Of a stretch of DNA of 33,554 bases, positions 1 to 9,663 are shown piece by piece (position 1 is the stretch's first letter; the number at the start of each line of letters is the position of its first letter). The position numbers were made by a program, and so were the translations under genes. The notes under the pieces are model-generated. The model was not told where the DNA came from and did no database searches. It saw nothing but the letters and a program-made list of their open reading frames with translations. The stretch comes from Salisapilia sapeloensis (lineage: Eukaryota; Oomycota; Peronosporomycetes; Peronosporales; Salisapiliaceae), in NCBI GenBank assembly GCA_023334545.1, contig JAADVB010000209.1, forward strand, positions 1 through 33,554, written 5' to 3'.

Positions 1-621
1 AATTTCGAGATATACAATTTCGTCTCTAGCACAAAACACACGCATCGTAGAAAAAAGATTCTTCCACTGTAAACTCCCGATCGACCTCCTCGACCTTGTC
101 GCCAACTCTTACAAAATTCTGATGGTGCAACGCCAATCGGTAGACTCTCCTATCAGTGCATCCCTATGAGATCATACACTAGTGCTATGCTTAACGCTTA
201 CCATGACGTATTGAGCATGTTTGTTATATTTAGAACAAAAATGTGACTTTCTATCCTTTCATCTAAAAGTATATGACATATTTGTCTCTTTTTCGAAATG
301 ATGTGACATTTCTGTCCTTTAATTCCGATATTGTGGCATATTTGTCCCTTACCTTTTTTATTTTGCATTCTACCAAATACGTTTTGCTGAAGTAGAACTC
401 GAAGGTGAAAAAAAATGAAGCATGGATGAAGTATTTGTAAATTCGAAGGGGATCGTACTTGCACTTCTAACTGACACAGTACCAATTGATTTAGTAAACA
501 GTATATAAAGAAATAGGTGTAAGTATGGTCGATCCTGAAAACTACATTCAGTCTTCAAAAGACTTCTTCTCCGAGCTGCTTTAACTGTGGCCGCGTTAGA
601 GTGCAGTATACATCAGAACCT
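1..621. other. Region with no secure gene
   Basis: Apart from the tandem repeat at 244-363, no gene is recognised. On the minus strand a 45-codon open stretch (163 down to 26, preceded by an ATAG acceptor-like site) has protein-like composition, with a VRVGDKVEEVD-type segment, and could be a last exon. No convincing donor or upstream exon joins it. A second open frame through the repeats on the same strand competes with it. Confidence 0.4.
244..363. repeat. 30-bp imperfect tandem repeat, about four units
   Basis: Units begin at 244, 274, 304 and 334, an exact 30-bp period. The core of units 2 and 3 is the interrupted palindrome GACA-N4-TGTC followed by a pyrimidine run; unit 4 has GGCA-N4-TGTC and unit 1 is the most diverged. 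Because 30 is a multiple of three, the minus strand stays open across all units and would encode ten-residue repeats with a Cys-His pair in three of the four. Whether this is a minisatellite, a cluster of binding sites or coding sequence cannot be settled here. Confidence 0.75.
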
Positions 622-2929
622 CTAGCTCAGTGGAATTTGATTGTCTAGGTGTTCGCGTTTGCGGATAATTTTATCGGATTCTTCATCACGGACGACTCCA
701 TGTATCGTGTATGCGGCCTGATTTACATCAGTAATCAATGTCGACATGTCATTGGTGTTGAACGGGATCAATGGACGCGGACAGAATTTGCCGTGAGCAA
801 TATTATAGTTCTGCTCAAGGTAGACGAAGGGACGAGTGTACACCGACTTGCCAAATCGGTAGTACATTTGCTTCTGTGAACGCACTATCGCTTTCGCGCG
901 CATCGGGTCGTTCATGTACACTTCAATCGAATTGCGCTCGTACGTACGCCAGATCATACCCAATTCTTTCTTCAGAGTGCCTTCGTAGTAGGTCGTGACT
1001 ACGTAGTAGATGCCCTTGATTATAGCAAAGAGTATGCTATAGCCAACAGCACCGATCAGAATACTCTTTAACGGGGCGTACAAAGCGTCAAGTCCTTCAC
1101 TTTCGAGTGAACGATCGCCATAACTATAACGACTAAAGCTAACGTAGAAAGAGGAGATGCCATTCACTGTCTCGGACATCTCTCTTTGTCGGTCGATTCC
1201 TCCCTATATAGATATGATGTTAGTCAACAAGTAGACCATTGGAAATGATACGGATACTTCTTACCCATTTGACCATACAGACTGCGAGAATGGTATCATA
1301 CTCTTGGTAGACTGCCAACATCGTCGAGCACATGACTTCAAATGACGTGATGTACGTAAACTCTGTGACCACCGCTGCTACTCTCTCATTTACGAAAACT
1401 ATCGTCCATCGCCAGATAGTATTAATGATGACAATGACCACTGGCCAAATGCGAAAGTTGCTCAATACAGCACTTGACAACTGGAAGAAGTTTGTCGACC
1501 AAGCAATGATCGTCGAATTTGGCACAACATATAACCATGAACCAATGGCATCGATGAGGAGTAGCACGCATAAGAAGTTGTTGCAAAAAGAAACAGAGCT
1601 CAAGTCCGTGTATAATAAGACTCGGGAGAGCTCTCCTTCTTTCTTCTGTGCTGCCGTCCCGCTCTTTTGAGTATTAGTTGCAGTTGAGTCAGATGCAACA
1701 TCAGTGGTTGCATTGCTGCTTATCGTCGCCGTGTTTTTTGTTTTATACACTTTACTTCTTTTCTGGCCCGACACGAGCGGCCGGATAACTAGGAAAGCCA
1801 CGGCACACGAGTCTCCGATGTTGATATAAATGATCATGATTTCGATGATGATGATCAGGTAGTACAGGACCCCAGTCATGGATACATCTAGCATCAGGTA
1901 ATGACTCAGTTTGTCGCTTCCTCCGTGTTGTGTTTCACTCCGGTCAATCGCGTATTGAGTGGTATAACGGATTTCATTGCGCATGGTAAGCTGACCAACA
2001 TAGATAAAATCGATCGTATTCCACATCGCGCCAAACTGCTCAAAGAAATGGCGAAAGTACTTGCCCGTGGTCGGCGGGATGTGAAATGTCCGCAGATTCT
2101 GATCGTTTGCATCGGTCCAGATGCATCCGTACTCTGTTGGGAATATGCCATTTTCAACTTCGCCCACTTTTGGCATGTCCATCATCTCGTAGCACAGAGT
2201 CGTCTCCCATGTATACAAGGTCGCTCCATAACTTTCATAAAGCGCTTGGAGTGTTGTTTTCAGTGCTGGAATGTCGCTGGACCGAATCATCTCCCTTGCC
2301 TCTGCATGTAATGCAATCTCCGGAATGCTGTACTTGTCTGCCCATATATCAGCGTACCGTGTCCTTTGGGTCATAGGATATTCAATTGCACTTCCAAGTA
2401 TACTAGCACATCCTAGAATGTGGTCTATACGCATACTGCCGACGAACATGATCTCTCGGTCTTGCTTCACGCCATCAATGATACACCCAGTGCCAACAGC
2501 TGCCAAATGAGCATCCTTTCCATCAAGTTTCGAAATGTAGAGTGAATCGCACCGTGTTGCTAGAGCGTTCCACATATTATGCGAGACGATTCTGGTTCCA
2601 TTGTTTTCACTCAGCACTTTCGTCAGGTCGATATCTGTCACACGCTCGTAGATATCGTTAGTGAATGACCAGTCCCCTTGCTCTAGAGGTCCTGTCATAA
2701 TGATCTTGTAGTACAAATCTTTTATGTCCATGAAGGCCAGGAAGATTGTGAACGAAATCATAAAGATGACGCTGTTGCGATTGGCATTTTTCATGGCGTT
2801 CGCTTGGGGAGATAGGCGTGGCGAAAATGAAGTTGAATGCTCGAGTTTTCGTGGTTGCACTTCCAGGCGTTTTCTAAATGAAATGGCAAAGAGGCTCCAA
2901 ACAAGGTTTCGCCACGTCCGTTTTGACAT
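622..2929 (-). CDS. Large multi-pass membrane protein of unknown function, two exons
   Basis: Exon 1 is 2929-1265 and exon 2 is 1203-622. The 61-nt intron (1264-1204) starts GTAAGA, has a TTGACTAAC branch-like site and ends ATATAG. Joining is in phase 0 and gives 748 aa. Without splicing, the first frame would stop just inside the intron. The protein has a hydrophobic segment near residues 52-68, then a roughly 280-residue hydrophilic, probably extracytoplasmic region with several Cys. After that come hydrophobic segments near 351-370, 450-470, 493-513 and 527-545, a Ser/Thr/Lys-rich loop (390-432), and a last segment near 601-622 supplied by exon 2. I recognise no known domain. The layout resembles the large membrane protein families of oomycetes, but that is an impression, not a match. 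The gene stands alone between two gene-poor stretches. Confidence 0.75.
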
Positions 2930-3918
2930 CTATTTAATGCCAGTGTAGCGAAACCCTATGTTATAAATAATGCAATAACGAGGTCTCGTTCGAATTTAGC
3001 TAAATTAGGGATGCATCACCTGAGGCTTGAGGTAAGATGACGAACTCTACTATTTCACTTCCTTAAGGTTTTCGTAGCACCAAATAAAGTCATCTCTTAG
3101 CATCGTTCATATGGTGTCTGTTGCTTTGCTGGATATGGCACCAAGAATGGAACCTAACCTTCACACTAATGGGATGCTGCAGTGACCTATTTCGATCTTT
3201 TGTGAAACAATTCAAGCAATAGCCTTCTTTCGGAATAGACCGTCTGCATTCTTGACGTTCCATCCTTGCATGGGAGTTGGCATCCTAGTCTGCTCTTATC
3301 GAATTTACCTGCAAGCATTGCTAGCTGCAATACCTAAATTACTTCAGAGTCCATATATTCTTTGTAGAAGATGCTACAATGCTATAGTACTAGAGAATAC
3401 GACAGCGAGCACAATGGGGTTTAAGGTTGCAAAGCCTACTTTAGATTGTGACTTTGCGCCTGTTGTGCTCTACGCACTAACTCTACTTCTGGTTAGAGAC
3501 GTTTAGAGCGTAGAAACAACTCCTTGAGTGTTAGCATTAACATTTTGTAAATCATATACAATAATGATCAGCTGAGTCTGCTACTCTTGTGACTTCAAAC
3601 GCGTGCACAAGTGGTGTCCAATTCTGCTTAAGTTTGGAGCACTCGCCTGCTTCAAATCAAAAACTGGCTTTCTAACTTTAGTCGCCTAGTATGCTATAAT
3701 TTTGCTGTTCATATTGCTCGGAAAGGTATACATTCCATGCAAAAAAACATCTAATTTAACTGCTTCTTGCAAAGGAATCTTCCGAGGGGGTGTTCTAAGC
3801 CACTTCAACATTGATGTGGTAACCTGGGGTAAAACACAAAATACCCCCAGTAGCAACTTGGGATAAATCATAATCTGCCACTGGGACTCACCGACCAGCA
3901 AACAGATCGACTAGCAGC
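2930..3918. other. Intergenic spacer with inverted repeats
   Basis: No gene is supported in this roughly 1-kb stretch. It must contain the promoter of the minus-strand membrane protein and the plus-strand promoter of RRP41. Two short open frames (3252-3506 plus, 3686-3901 minus) have no recognisable family or splice partners. The notable content is a set of nested inverted repeats at 3405-3514, listed separately. Confidence 0.6.
3405..3514. repeat. Nested inverted repeats, potential hairpins
   Basis: Four arm pairs form two adjacent nested structures. GAGCACAA (3407-3414) pairs with TTGTGCTC (3463-3470), and inside it GCAAAG (3429-3434) pairs with CTTTGC (3452-3457). Directly after, TCTACGC (3469-3475) pairs with GCGTAGA (3508-3514), and inside it CTAAC (3477-3481) pairs with GTTAG (3492-3496). 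The two outer stems share two bases. No tRNA, snRNA or snoRNA boxes were recognised. Confidence 0.55.
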
Positions 3919-4767
3919 ATGTCGAAAGGAGCGACTACTAGCGTCTTGGCAGGAGCCTCTGCTGGCGAATACATTTCCGTATCTGGCTTACGATCTGACG
4001 GTCGTCGTCCACATGAGATCCGACGCTTGCGGCATCAAATGGGGCTATTTCAACGTGTAGACGGCTCAGCGTACTTGGAACAAGGAAACACCAAAGTGCT
4101 GGCTGTCATCTACGGTCCGAGAGAACTCCACCACGTTGGCTCTGCATCCAATACGTCTATCGACACTGCTGCTGTGATCCAGTGCGAATTATCTCAGGCG
4201 CCTTTTGCCACGTCCGAGCGTCGATTTAACTTGAGCAATGACCGAAAACGCACCGAGATGGGGCAGCAATTGCAAAAGGCGGTGGAAGCGAGTGTCCATA
4301 CACAGCTCTACCCCAAGTCCCAGATCGACGTCTTTGTTCAGATCATCCAGTCAGACGGAAGTGAGATGGCAGCTAGTATCAATGCCGTCACATTAGCACT
4401 CATCGACGCCGGCATCGCCCTCCAGGACTTTGTCGTCGCTGCATCCGTCGGTTTCATCCAGCAAACGCCTCTATGTGGTGCGTGCACATGCTTCTATACT
4501 TTCTAGCCTACGTCTAATGCGCCGCTGCCTTTAGATCTAAACTACGGAGAGGAAAACGCTCGAGCTCCTCAGCTAACGCTTGCTGTCAATCCTCATTCGC
4601 GACAGATCGTCCTATTGCACATGGAAAGTAAACTCGCGCTAGAGATGCTAGAGAATCTGCTAGATAGCTGCCAAGAAGCCTGTCAAGAGGTGTACGAAAC
4701 GCTGGAGAATGCCGTTCGAGAGCACACTTGGAAGCGACTTCGAGCGATCCACACGACGCTAGACTAG
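3919..4767 (+). CDS. RRP41: Exosome core subunit RRP41 (EXOSC4), RNase PH family
   Basis: Exons 3919-4477 and 4535-4767; the 57-nt intron starts GTGCGT and ends TTTAG. The joined protein is 263 aa, close to the usual 240-270. It begins with the family signature SGLRSDGRRPHE near residues 18-29, followed by the RNase PH-fold motifs GSAYLEQGNTKVLA and NDRKRTEMGQQLQ, and QSDGSEMAASINAVTLALIDAG in the second half. The intron interrupts the TPLC/DLNYGEE segment, which matches the family only after splicing. RRP41 is one of six RNase PH-like subunits in the ring of the nuclear and cytoplasmic exosome, which processes and degrades RNA from the 3' end. In most eukaryotes the ring is catalytically inactive and feeds RNA to Rrp44 and Rrp6. 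The next gene lies about 300 bp downstream on the same strand. Confidence 0.95.
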
Positions 4768-5035
4768 CGAGAGACACTTCATGTACAAGACAGCCTTTGC
4801 TACATATACAAGCTACCTTTCAACTTGACAAATGTTTATAACCACTTGTAAGACAAGAGTCGAGGTACATGTCTACCCTCCATCGTCCTTGCACTCGTCT
4901 ACCTCTGCCATGTGTCGATTTATAAAAATATTCACATTTGCAATTGAACGCATCAGCTGACACGGAATTGGCAGTCGGCCGAGAGCTACTACCTCTCCTT
5001 CCTTCCACAGCTCTCCTCCTCTATTTCACTCGTCC

Positions 5036-5049
5036 TTTGCCACCTTCAT
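5036..5049 (+). promoter_or_regulatory. Candidate oomycete initiator ahead of the WDR59-like gene
   Basis: TCACTCGTCCTTTG lies 15 bp before the ATG at 5064, within a pyrimidine-rich tract. It resembles the oomycete initiator-type core promoter (YCAYTYY followed by a CWTTT-like element), with one mismatch in the initiator and one at the end. If it is the transcription start, there is no room upstream in this transcript for a WD40 domain. Confidence 0.35.
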
Positions 5050-5063
5050 ACTGCTAGTACGAT

Positions 5064-7213
5064 ATGGTTGATCCTTCTATCCGATCGCCACATCTAGGCA
5101 GCAAAAACCTAGATCATGACTCTCCACCGTCGAAACGATCGTCCAAGTACGATCCTGCCATTCTCAAGAACGACATAGCTCCGGTCGTGGTCCCTCAGTC
5201 TGCTACTCGGCTTCCGTCCAGCGAATATAGCGTTGCTCCAGACAAATCGGATGCGTTTTCGGCATTATTGAAGCTCGAGGAAGAACTCGAACGACTTGGA
5301 CAGCAGACTGCAGCACCAGAGGTGGAGCAGGACCCTATTGAAGTGGGAAGCTGGAGTGGTAGTGCCGTATCGGACTCAGCTGCTCGAAATGACCGCTACG
5401 GAACTAGAAATGGACCACTACCTTGTCCTCGTGTATCTGGCGCGACCTTCAGTGGTCCGAACATGCTCGTGGTCTTTGACTCTCGCGTGGCTATTGGTCA
5501 AAAGAGAGGGACGTCGACAACTGGTAGTAAGCTTCCAAGAACTTATGAGGAACTATTATCACTACGTGACGCTCGGTTCATCAGTAAGAAAGGAAAGCGG
5601 CACAAACCGGACTTTACCATGCCCACGATGGATACAACATTTGGCGACGACATGTACGACGGTAGCACAAGAGGTGGCAACCTCTTTTTCAACGAAGAGG
5701 AGCCTCCGCACTCGACACTGGACTACTTTACGCCCTACTTTTCCAACGCAGACTACCATCTACCGGTCAACCATCCCGACCATCGTGTCTCGCTTCCTCC
5801 ATCCAGTACACCAGGCGCACCCACCTCTCCTCGTCAATCCACCATTCGTACAAACCAGAGTAAGGACCAACTCTTGAACTTGGATTTAAGCATCAGTGTC
5901 TCGCTACTCGATCTCTCTCGGCTGTGCGGCGTCTCTCCTACGCTCCTGCATGGCTCATCTGACCAGAGTGCGTCTGACAGTCAGTCCGCTACGCTGAACT
6001 GGATGCTGCGTGCTTCTGAGAATCTACCTTCTCGTCAGAACCATCTCCGCCGCATGCTCCGGTCTTTACTAGAAGACACGTCCGTATCCAACCGAAAGGT
6101 TCTGGAGCAATGTGCTGGGAACAAGAAGCTATCGACAGTCGCAGGAAGAAAGGATCTGAGCCAAGTGTGGTCTCTCCTGGAGCTATCTGCTTCTGGTCCG
6201 ATCCAGTTCCCACTCTATCAGGACCAAGAGAGTCCATCGTCCCATCCATGGAGCGCTCATCCATTCGGAAGGAAACTGGTAGACAAAGTGCTGGGCATGT
6301 ATGAACAAGTAGGTGACGTATCAGCTCTAGGTTCTATCGTCTATGCTCTCGAGAAACCTTCCAAAGCCAAAGCACACGCAGAATCCAAGGAAGACTGGGC
6401 AGTGCCTGGCAGTACGCCAGAGCAGCACATCTTTATGTCTTCAGGCAATCGTCCAGGTGGGATCGAACGGTCTGCTAGCTTCGGTGGCTCCCCTCCCAAG
6501 CCTACCTCGATGGATCAAATGAGGAAGATCAACAGCCACAACGAATTAGCTGACATTGAGAGCTCCTATCGGTCCACAACCTCTCGTGATGGCGGTCTCT
6601 TCTCGCTAGCAGAAGGCTCCGAGGCTTCGAGCGCTCTGCTAGCAGAAGACCACGTCACGCTGCATTTACACAGTACAGAGGCAGATGAAGAAGAGGAGTG
6701 TCATCAACTCCTCTCGGATGACATGCACAACTTGGAGAAGTATGATACGTACAAGCAAGCGTATGCAGATCTACTCTATCGGCATGGAGCGTCGGAGAAG
6801 AGAGCAGAAGTACTCAAGATCCGATCTCGAAAGGAGCGTCCGCACGTAGGTTTGGAGCTCGGTCTGCTCTGTCGTCACTGTAATCAGGTACAAACCACTC
6901 TCTCCATTCTTCATTCTCCATTCCATCAGTCTCACAGTGTATCATATAGCCTTCAGACAGCATTGTCTGTCCGTCTTGCAAGCAATTCGCTCTGCAGTGT
7001 GTCATCTGCCAGTTGGTCGTCCGAGGCGAGTCTCAGTTCTGCGTCGTCTGCGGTCATGGCGGCCATGCAGCCCACTTGGAAAGTTGGTTCCACGAAGAAG
7101 AAGTATGTCCGACAGGATGTGGCTGCCTGTGTCTCCAAGCGACCAACCTACCTCACAGTTATGATGCGGAAGACGACGTCGAGCTGCCCCTACTGAGGTC
7201 GCACTCGTTCTAG
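5064..7213 (+). CDS. WDR59: WDR59-like GATOR2 subunit lacking the N-terminal beta-propeller
   Basis: Exons 5064-6887 and 6950-7213; the 62-nt intron starts GTACAA and ends CATATAG. The product is 695 aa. The C-terminal two-thirds match WDR59: PCPRVSGATFSG near residue 120, then AGRKDLSQVWSL and HPFGRKLVDKVLGMYEQVGDV-type helices in the middle. At the end is a Cys/His zinc module: CRHC, then CPSC, CVIC, CVVCGHGGH and CPTGCGC, assembled only across the splice. In animals and yeast, WDR59 (yeast Sea3) is part of GATOR2, which activates TORC1 in response to amino acids at the vacuole or lysosome. The usual N-terminal WD40 propeller and RWD domain are absent. The first 100 residues are polar and Ser/Pro-rich, and only 296 bp separate this start from RRP41. 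Identification of the C-terminal half is confident; the completeness of the gene is the open question. Confidence 0.85.
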
Positions 7214-7308
7214 CAATATATAGTAGGTATGAAAACGTATGAAAGAGCATTCTTATTGCTACCTTCGCGCGACACTGTCCATTTGCTCTCGACAGCGAGT
7301 CAAGAGCG

Positions 7309-7890
7309 ATGCGAGGCAGCGGACTCAGCTTGGAGCGCTTCGGCAAGGGCAAGGCCCAGAAGCGAAAGGAGGATGCTCGGAGTAAGAAAAAGCAGGCAGC
7401 CTATAAAGCCCAGCGACGAAAAGCGTATGCCAAGGTGCAGAAGAAGCAGGAGAAGGAGGAGCCGTCGACCAACGGTCCTGAGTCCTTTTACGACCGATTC
7501 TTTCGAGAGTTGCAGGAAGAGGATGATGGCAAAGACGACGGCAAAAACAAGCCCTCCAAGGAGTCTCCTGTGAACGTACTATCTCTACCAATCGTCAATA
7601 GAGAGCACAATAAACTTACTCATGTCCTGTAGAAAGAAGAGAGCGCTGCTCGGCCAGACCCGTTCTTCAAGCAGAAGCAAAAGGCCGAGGCATTGAAACA
7701 GGAGAAGGCCGCCAAGCAGGCAGAAAAGGAGCGACATCGTCAGGAGGTCGAACAAAAAATTCAGGCACGAAAGAAACGCCATGTAAAGCTGAGCGTCCGG
7801 ACCAAGTCCGGTCAACCTGTCGTTCGGAACCAGATCAAGGACATCTTGAGCCGACTGGAAAAGGACAAACGGCAGCAGCAGCAGCACTAG
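7309..7890 (+). CDS. FYV7: FYV7-like rRNA-processing protein
   Basis: Exons 7309-7575 and 7633-7890 give 174 aa. The 57-nt intron starts GTACTA and ends CTGTAG; a donor at 7570 (GTGAAC) is an in-frame alternative that drops two residues. The protein is very basic, with long Lys/Arg/Glu/Gln helices, and ends with KLSVRTKSGQPVVRNQI, which resembles the C-terminal FYV7 signature (a TK-x-GQP-V motif, then a short helix). In yeast, Fyv7 works in 18S rRNA maturation within the early 90S/SSU processome. The start is the first ATG of the coding frame, 95 bp after the WDR59-like stop. Another basic coiled-coil nucleolar protein such as a CCDC59/TAP26 relative is possible, but the GQPV signature favours FYV7. 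Confidence 0.75.
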
Positions 7891-8005
7891 ATAGAATGAT
7901 TTAAGACGGTGGATTCTTGCCTAGGAAAGAAAGAAACTACACTGGTCTAAAATAGCACGTCTTGCTCATTTCTTTCCATGCCTGTGGACGTTACATGCCA
8001 AAAGT

Positions 8006-8359
8006 CTACTTGGCCATCGGGTGGGCCGCAACGTACTCAATCACCTGGGACGGCGTCGTCAGTTTCTCGGCCTCGTTGTCCGGGATCTCAATCGTGAACT
8101 CTTCCTCCATGGCCATGACGACTTCGACGACGTCAAGCGAGTCGAGACCCATGTCTTCGACGAACTTGGCGGCCTCGTTCACCTTTTCCTTGTCGACCTT
8201 TTCAAAGTTGGTCACGACGCCGATCACACGGTCGCTCACTTCCTGACGGTCGAGGAAGGTCTGGGCGCTGAAGAATCGGGCGGACGCAGGCGCGAACCGA
8301 GCAGCAGAGGTCGGGGCAGCGCGGGCGAGAGGTCGGACGACGGCGGCGAAGCGGTTCAT
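8006..8359 (-). CDS. ACPM: Mitochondrial acyl carrier protein (NDUFAB1 type)
   Basis: A single exon of 117 aa. Residues 1-33 form an Arg/Ala/Ser-rich presequence typical of mitochondrial import. The mature part is a full acyl carrier protein with the phosphopantetheine attachment motif GLDSLDVVE; Ser74 is the modified residue. The protein carries acyl chains in mitochondrial fatty acid and lipoate synthesis. In most eukaryotes it is also a subunit of respiratory complex I and supports LYR-protein-dependent iron-sulfur cluster assembly. It is transcribed divergently from the UQCC1-like gene, with 283 bp between starts, and is one of five mitochondrial genes in the next 6.5 kb. Confidence 0.95.
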   Translation of the reverse strand: MNRFAAVVRPLARAAPTSAARFAPASARFFSAQTFLDRQEVSDRVIGVVTNFEKVDKEKVNEAAKFVEDMGLDSLDVVEVVMAMEEEFTIEIPDNEAEKLTTPSQVIEYVAAHPMAK

Positions 8360-8642
8360 TATTATCTGTTCTGGTGGTCAATTGATCCAAGTGTGTGGCC
8401 AAGAGCCGAGCTGCTCAGCTTTGTCAAAAGTATCCGGTCGCATCTGTAGGATTTCTAGGAGGATGTGGACACTTGTTCTCCTAAGCTCTTTTACGAGGAT
8501 TTTAAAATTTGGTCCCTATAATTTTATTAGCTATCATCATAAAAACGATACAAAAGATAAAGAATTTATATTATTTTCATTTACATAAGACTACTAAGAG
8601 ATATCAATTAAAACACATACAATTTGACACCAAAGTGCACAA

Positions 8643-9623
8643 ATGGCTGGAATGCTGGTACGCGCGGCGAGGTCTGCGCGAGTGCTGCAGCACAGCGTTC
8701 AACCGCATGCTCCAAGTGTCGCGCACTTGGCGACTGCATCTTCTCAAGCTTCTAAAGAAGATCCAAAGAGCAATCCGTTCTCCAAGTACGCATGGGCCAA
8801 GTCAGAAGTTCCTCCGCCGTCCCCAGGTCATGGTCTCCTCGGCAAATCCGCCAATTTCGACATCCGGACGAAGCAAAAGCAGTTTGAAAAGTGGGAATGG
8901 CTGCTACGGCTTCTCGGGTTCATGAACGAAGACGATAAAATGTACACGCAGTCCACTCGATTGCTCCAATCATGCGTGAACCAGACTGCTATCCCGGACT
9001 TTTACAGGGCGCTGCGTCTCGAACCAAACTTTCGAGGTCAGCAAGCACTGCTAATGGCACACGTCTGGATGGTGCACCGTCGGTTGGCGAGTGATAAGGA
9101 AGAAGGCAAGTTGCTCCAAGAGCTGCTCTTCGACCGGCTGTGGGAGGAGACGCTAGTGCGCATCCGCTTCGCAGGCGTGAACGAAATGACCGTGAACAAG
9201 CACCTGAAGAGCGTCCAGCAAGAGTGCTTCAACGCCTGCTACGCTTACGACAAGGCATTGCAGACGAATACGCTGCAGAATGCCGTCGCGAGCCACTTGC
9301 TGAACGACGAGAGCAAGCAGGGGCAGCGGATTGCATCGAGTCTAACGGACTATTTCAAACGAGAGATGAAGAGCATGGAGAACGTCCATTCTCGACACAT
9401 CCTAGAAGGAACGATTCCATGGGGCTCGATCCCAAAGACTGGCGTCGAGTGGAGCAATGTCCAGGACGACGACATCGTGCTCATCGGGCAAAAGATCGGC
9501 AACTGGCGCACTGCTCTGGACAACCGTGGGAAACTGTACTATTGGAACCTCACATCTAGATATTCTGTATGGGAGAAACCGACAGGTGACGAGCTGTACG
9601 CAGGAGTAGAAGAGTCTCATTAG
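8643..9623 (+). CDS. UQCC1: Cytochrome bc1 assembly chaperone (UQCC1/CBP3) with a C-terminal WW domain
   Basis: A single exon of 326 aa. The N-terminus (MAGMLVRAARSARV) looks like a mitochondrial presequence. Residues about 115-260 carry the ubiquinol-cytochrome c chaperone domain, including a FYRALRLEPNFRGQQALL-like segment, a long helix beginning HVWMVHRRLAS, and FDRLWEETLVRIRFAGVNE. Cbp3/UQCC1 binds newly made cytochrome b and promotes its translation and assembly into complex III. Unusually, residues 286-313 form a WW domain: W288, the YYWN block at 299-302, W310 and P313, with the expected spacing. WW domains bind proline-rich peptides and are not part of the animal or yeast chaperones as I know them. 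There is no stop or intron between the two modules, so the fusion is direct. Confidence 0.9.
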   Translation: MAGMLVRAARSARVLQHSVQPHAPSVAHLATASSQASKEDPKSNPFSKYAWAKSEVPPPSPGHGLLGKSANFDIRTKQKQFEKWEWLLRLLGFMNEDDKMYTQSTRLLQSCVNQTAIPDFYRALRLEPNFRGQQALLMAHVWMVHRRLASDKEEGKLLQELLFDRLWEETLVRIRFAGVNEMTVNKHLKSVQQECFNACYAYDKALQTNTLQNAVASHLLNDESKQGQRIASSLTDYFKREMKSMENVHSRHILEGTIPWGSIPKTGVEWSNVQDDDIVLIGQKIGNWRTALDNRGKLYYWNLTSRYSVWEKPTGDELYAGVEESH

Positions 9624-9663
9624 GCGTAGAAGATTCTCATTTGTTTCTTAGTCCAATCTCTCT

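Noticed and set aside
2981-3015. tRNA-like GTTCGAAT string near 2988
   Set aside because: The flanking bases do not form a T-stem, and no acceptor or anticodon stem can be drawn.
3252-3506. 84-codon plus-strand frame in the spacer before RRP41
   Set aside because: No homology recognised and no splice partners. Its 3' half overlaps the inverted repeats, so its openness is better explained by chance.
3686-3901. 71-codon minus-strand frame just upstream of RRP41
   Set aside because: It occupies the expected RRP41 promoter and leader and shows no known domain. It could be a small transposon remnant, but nothing supports that.
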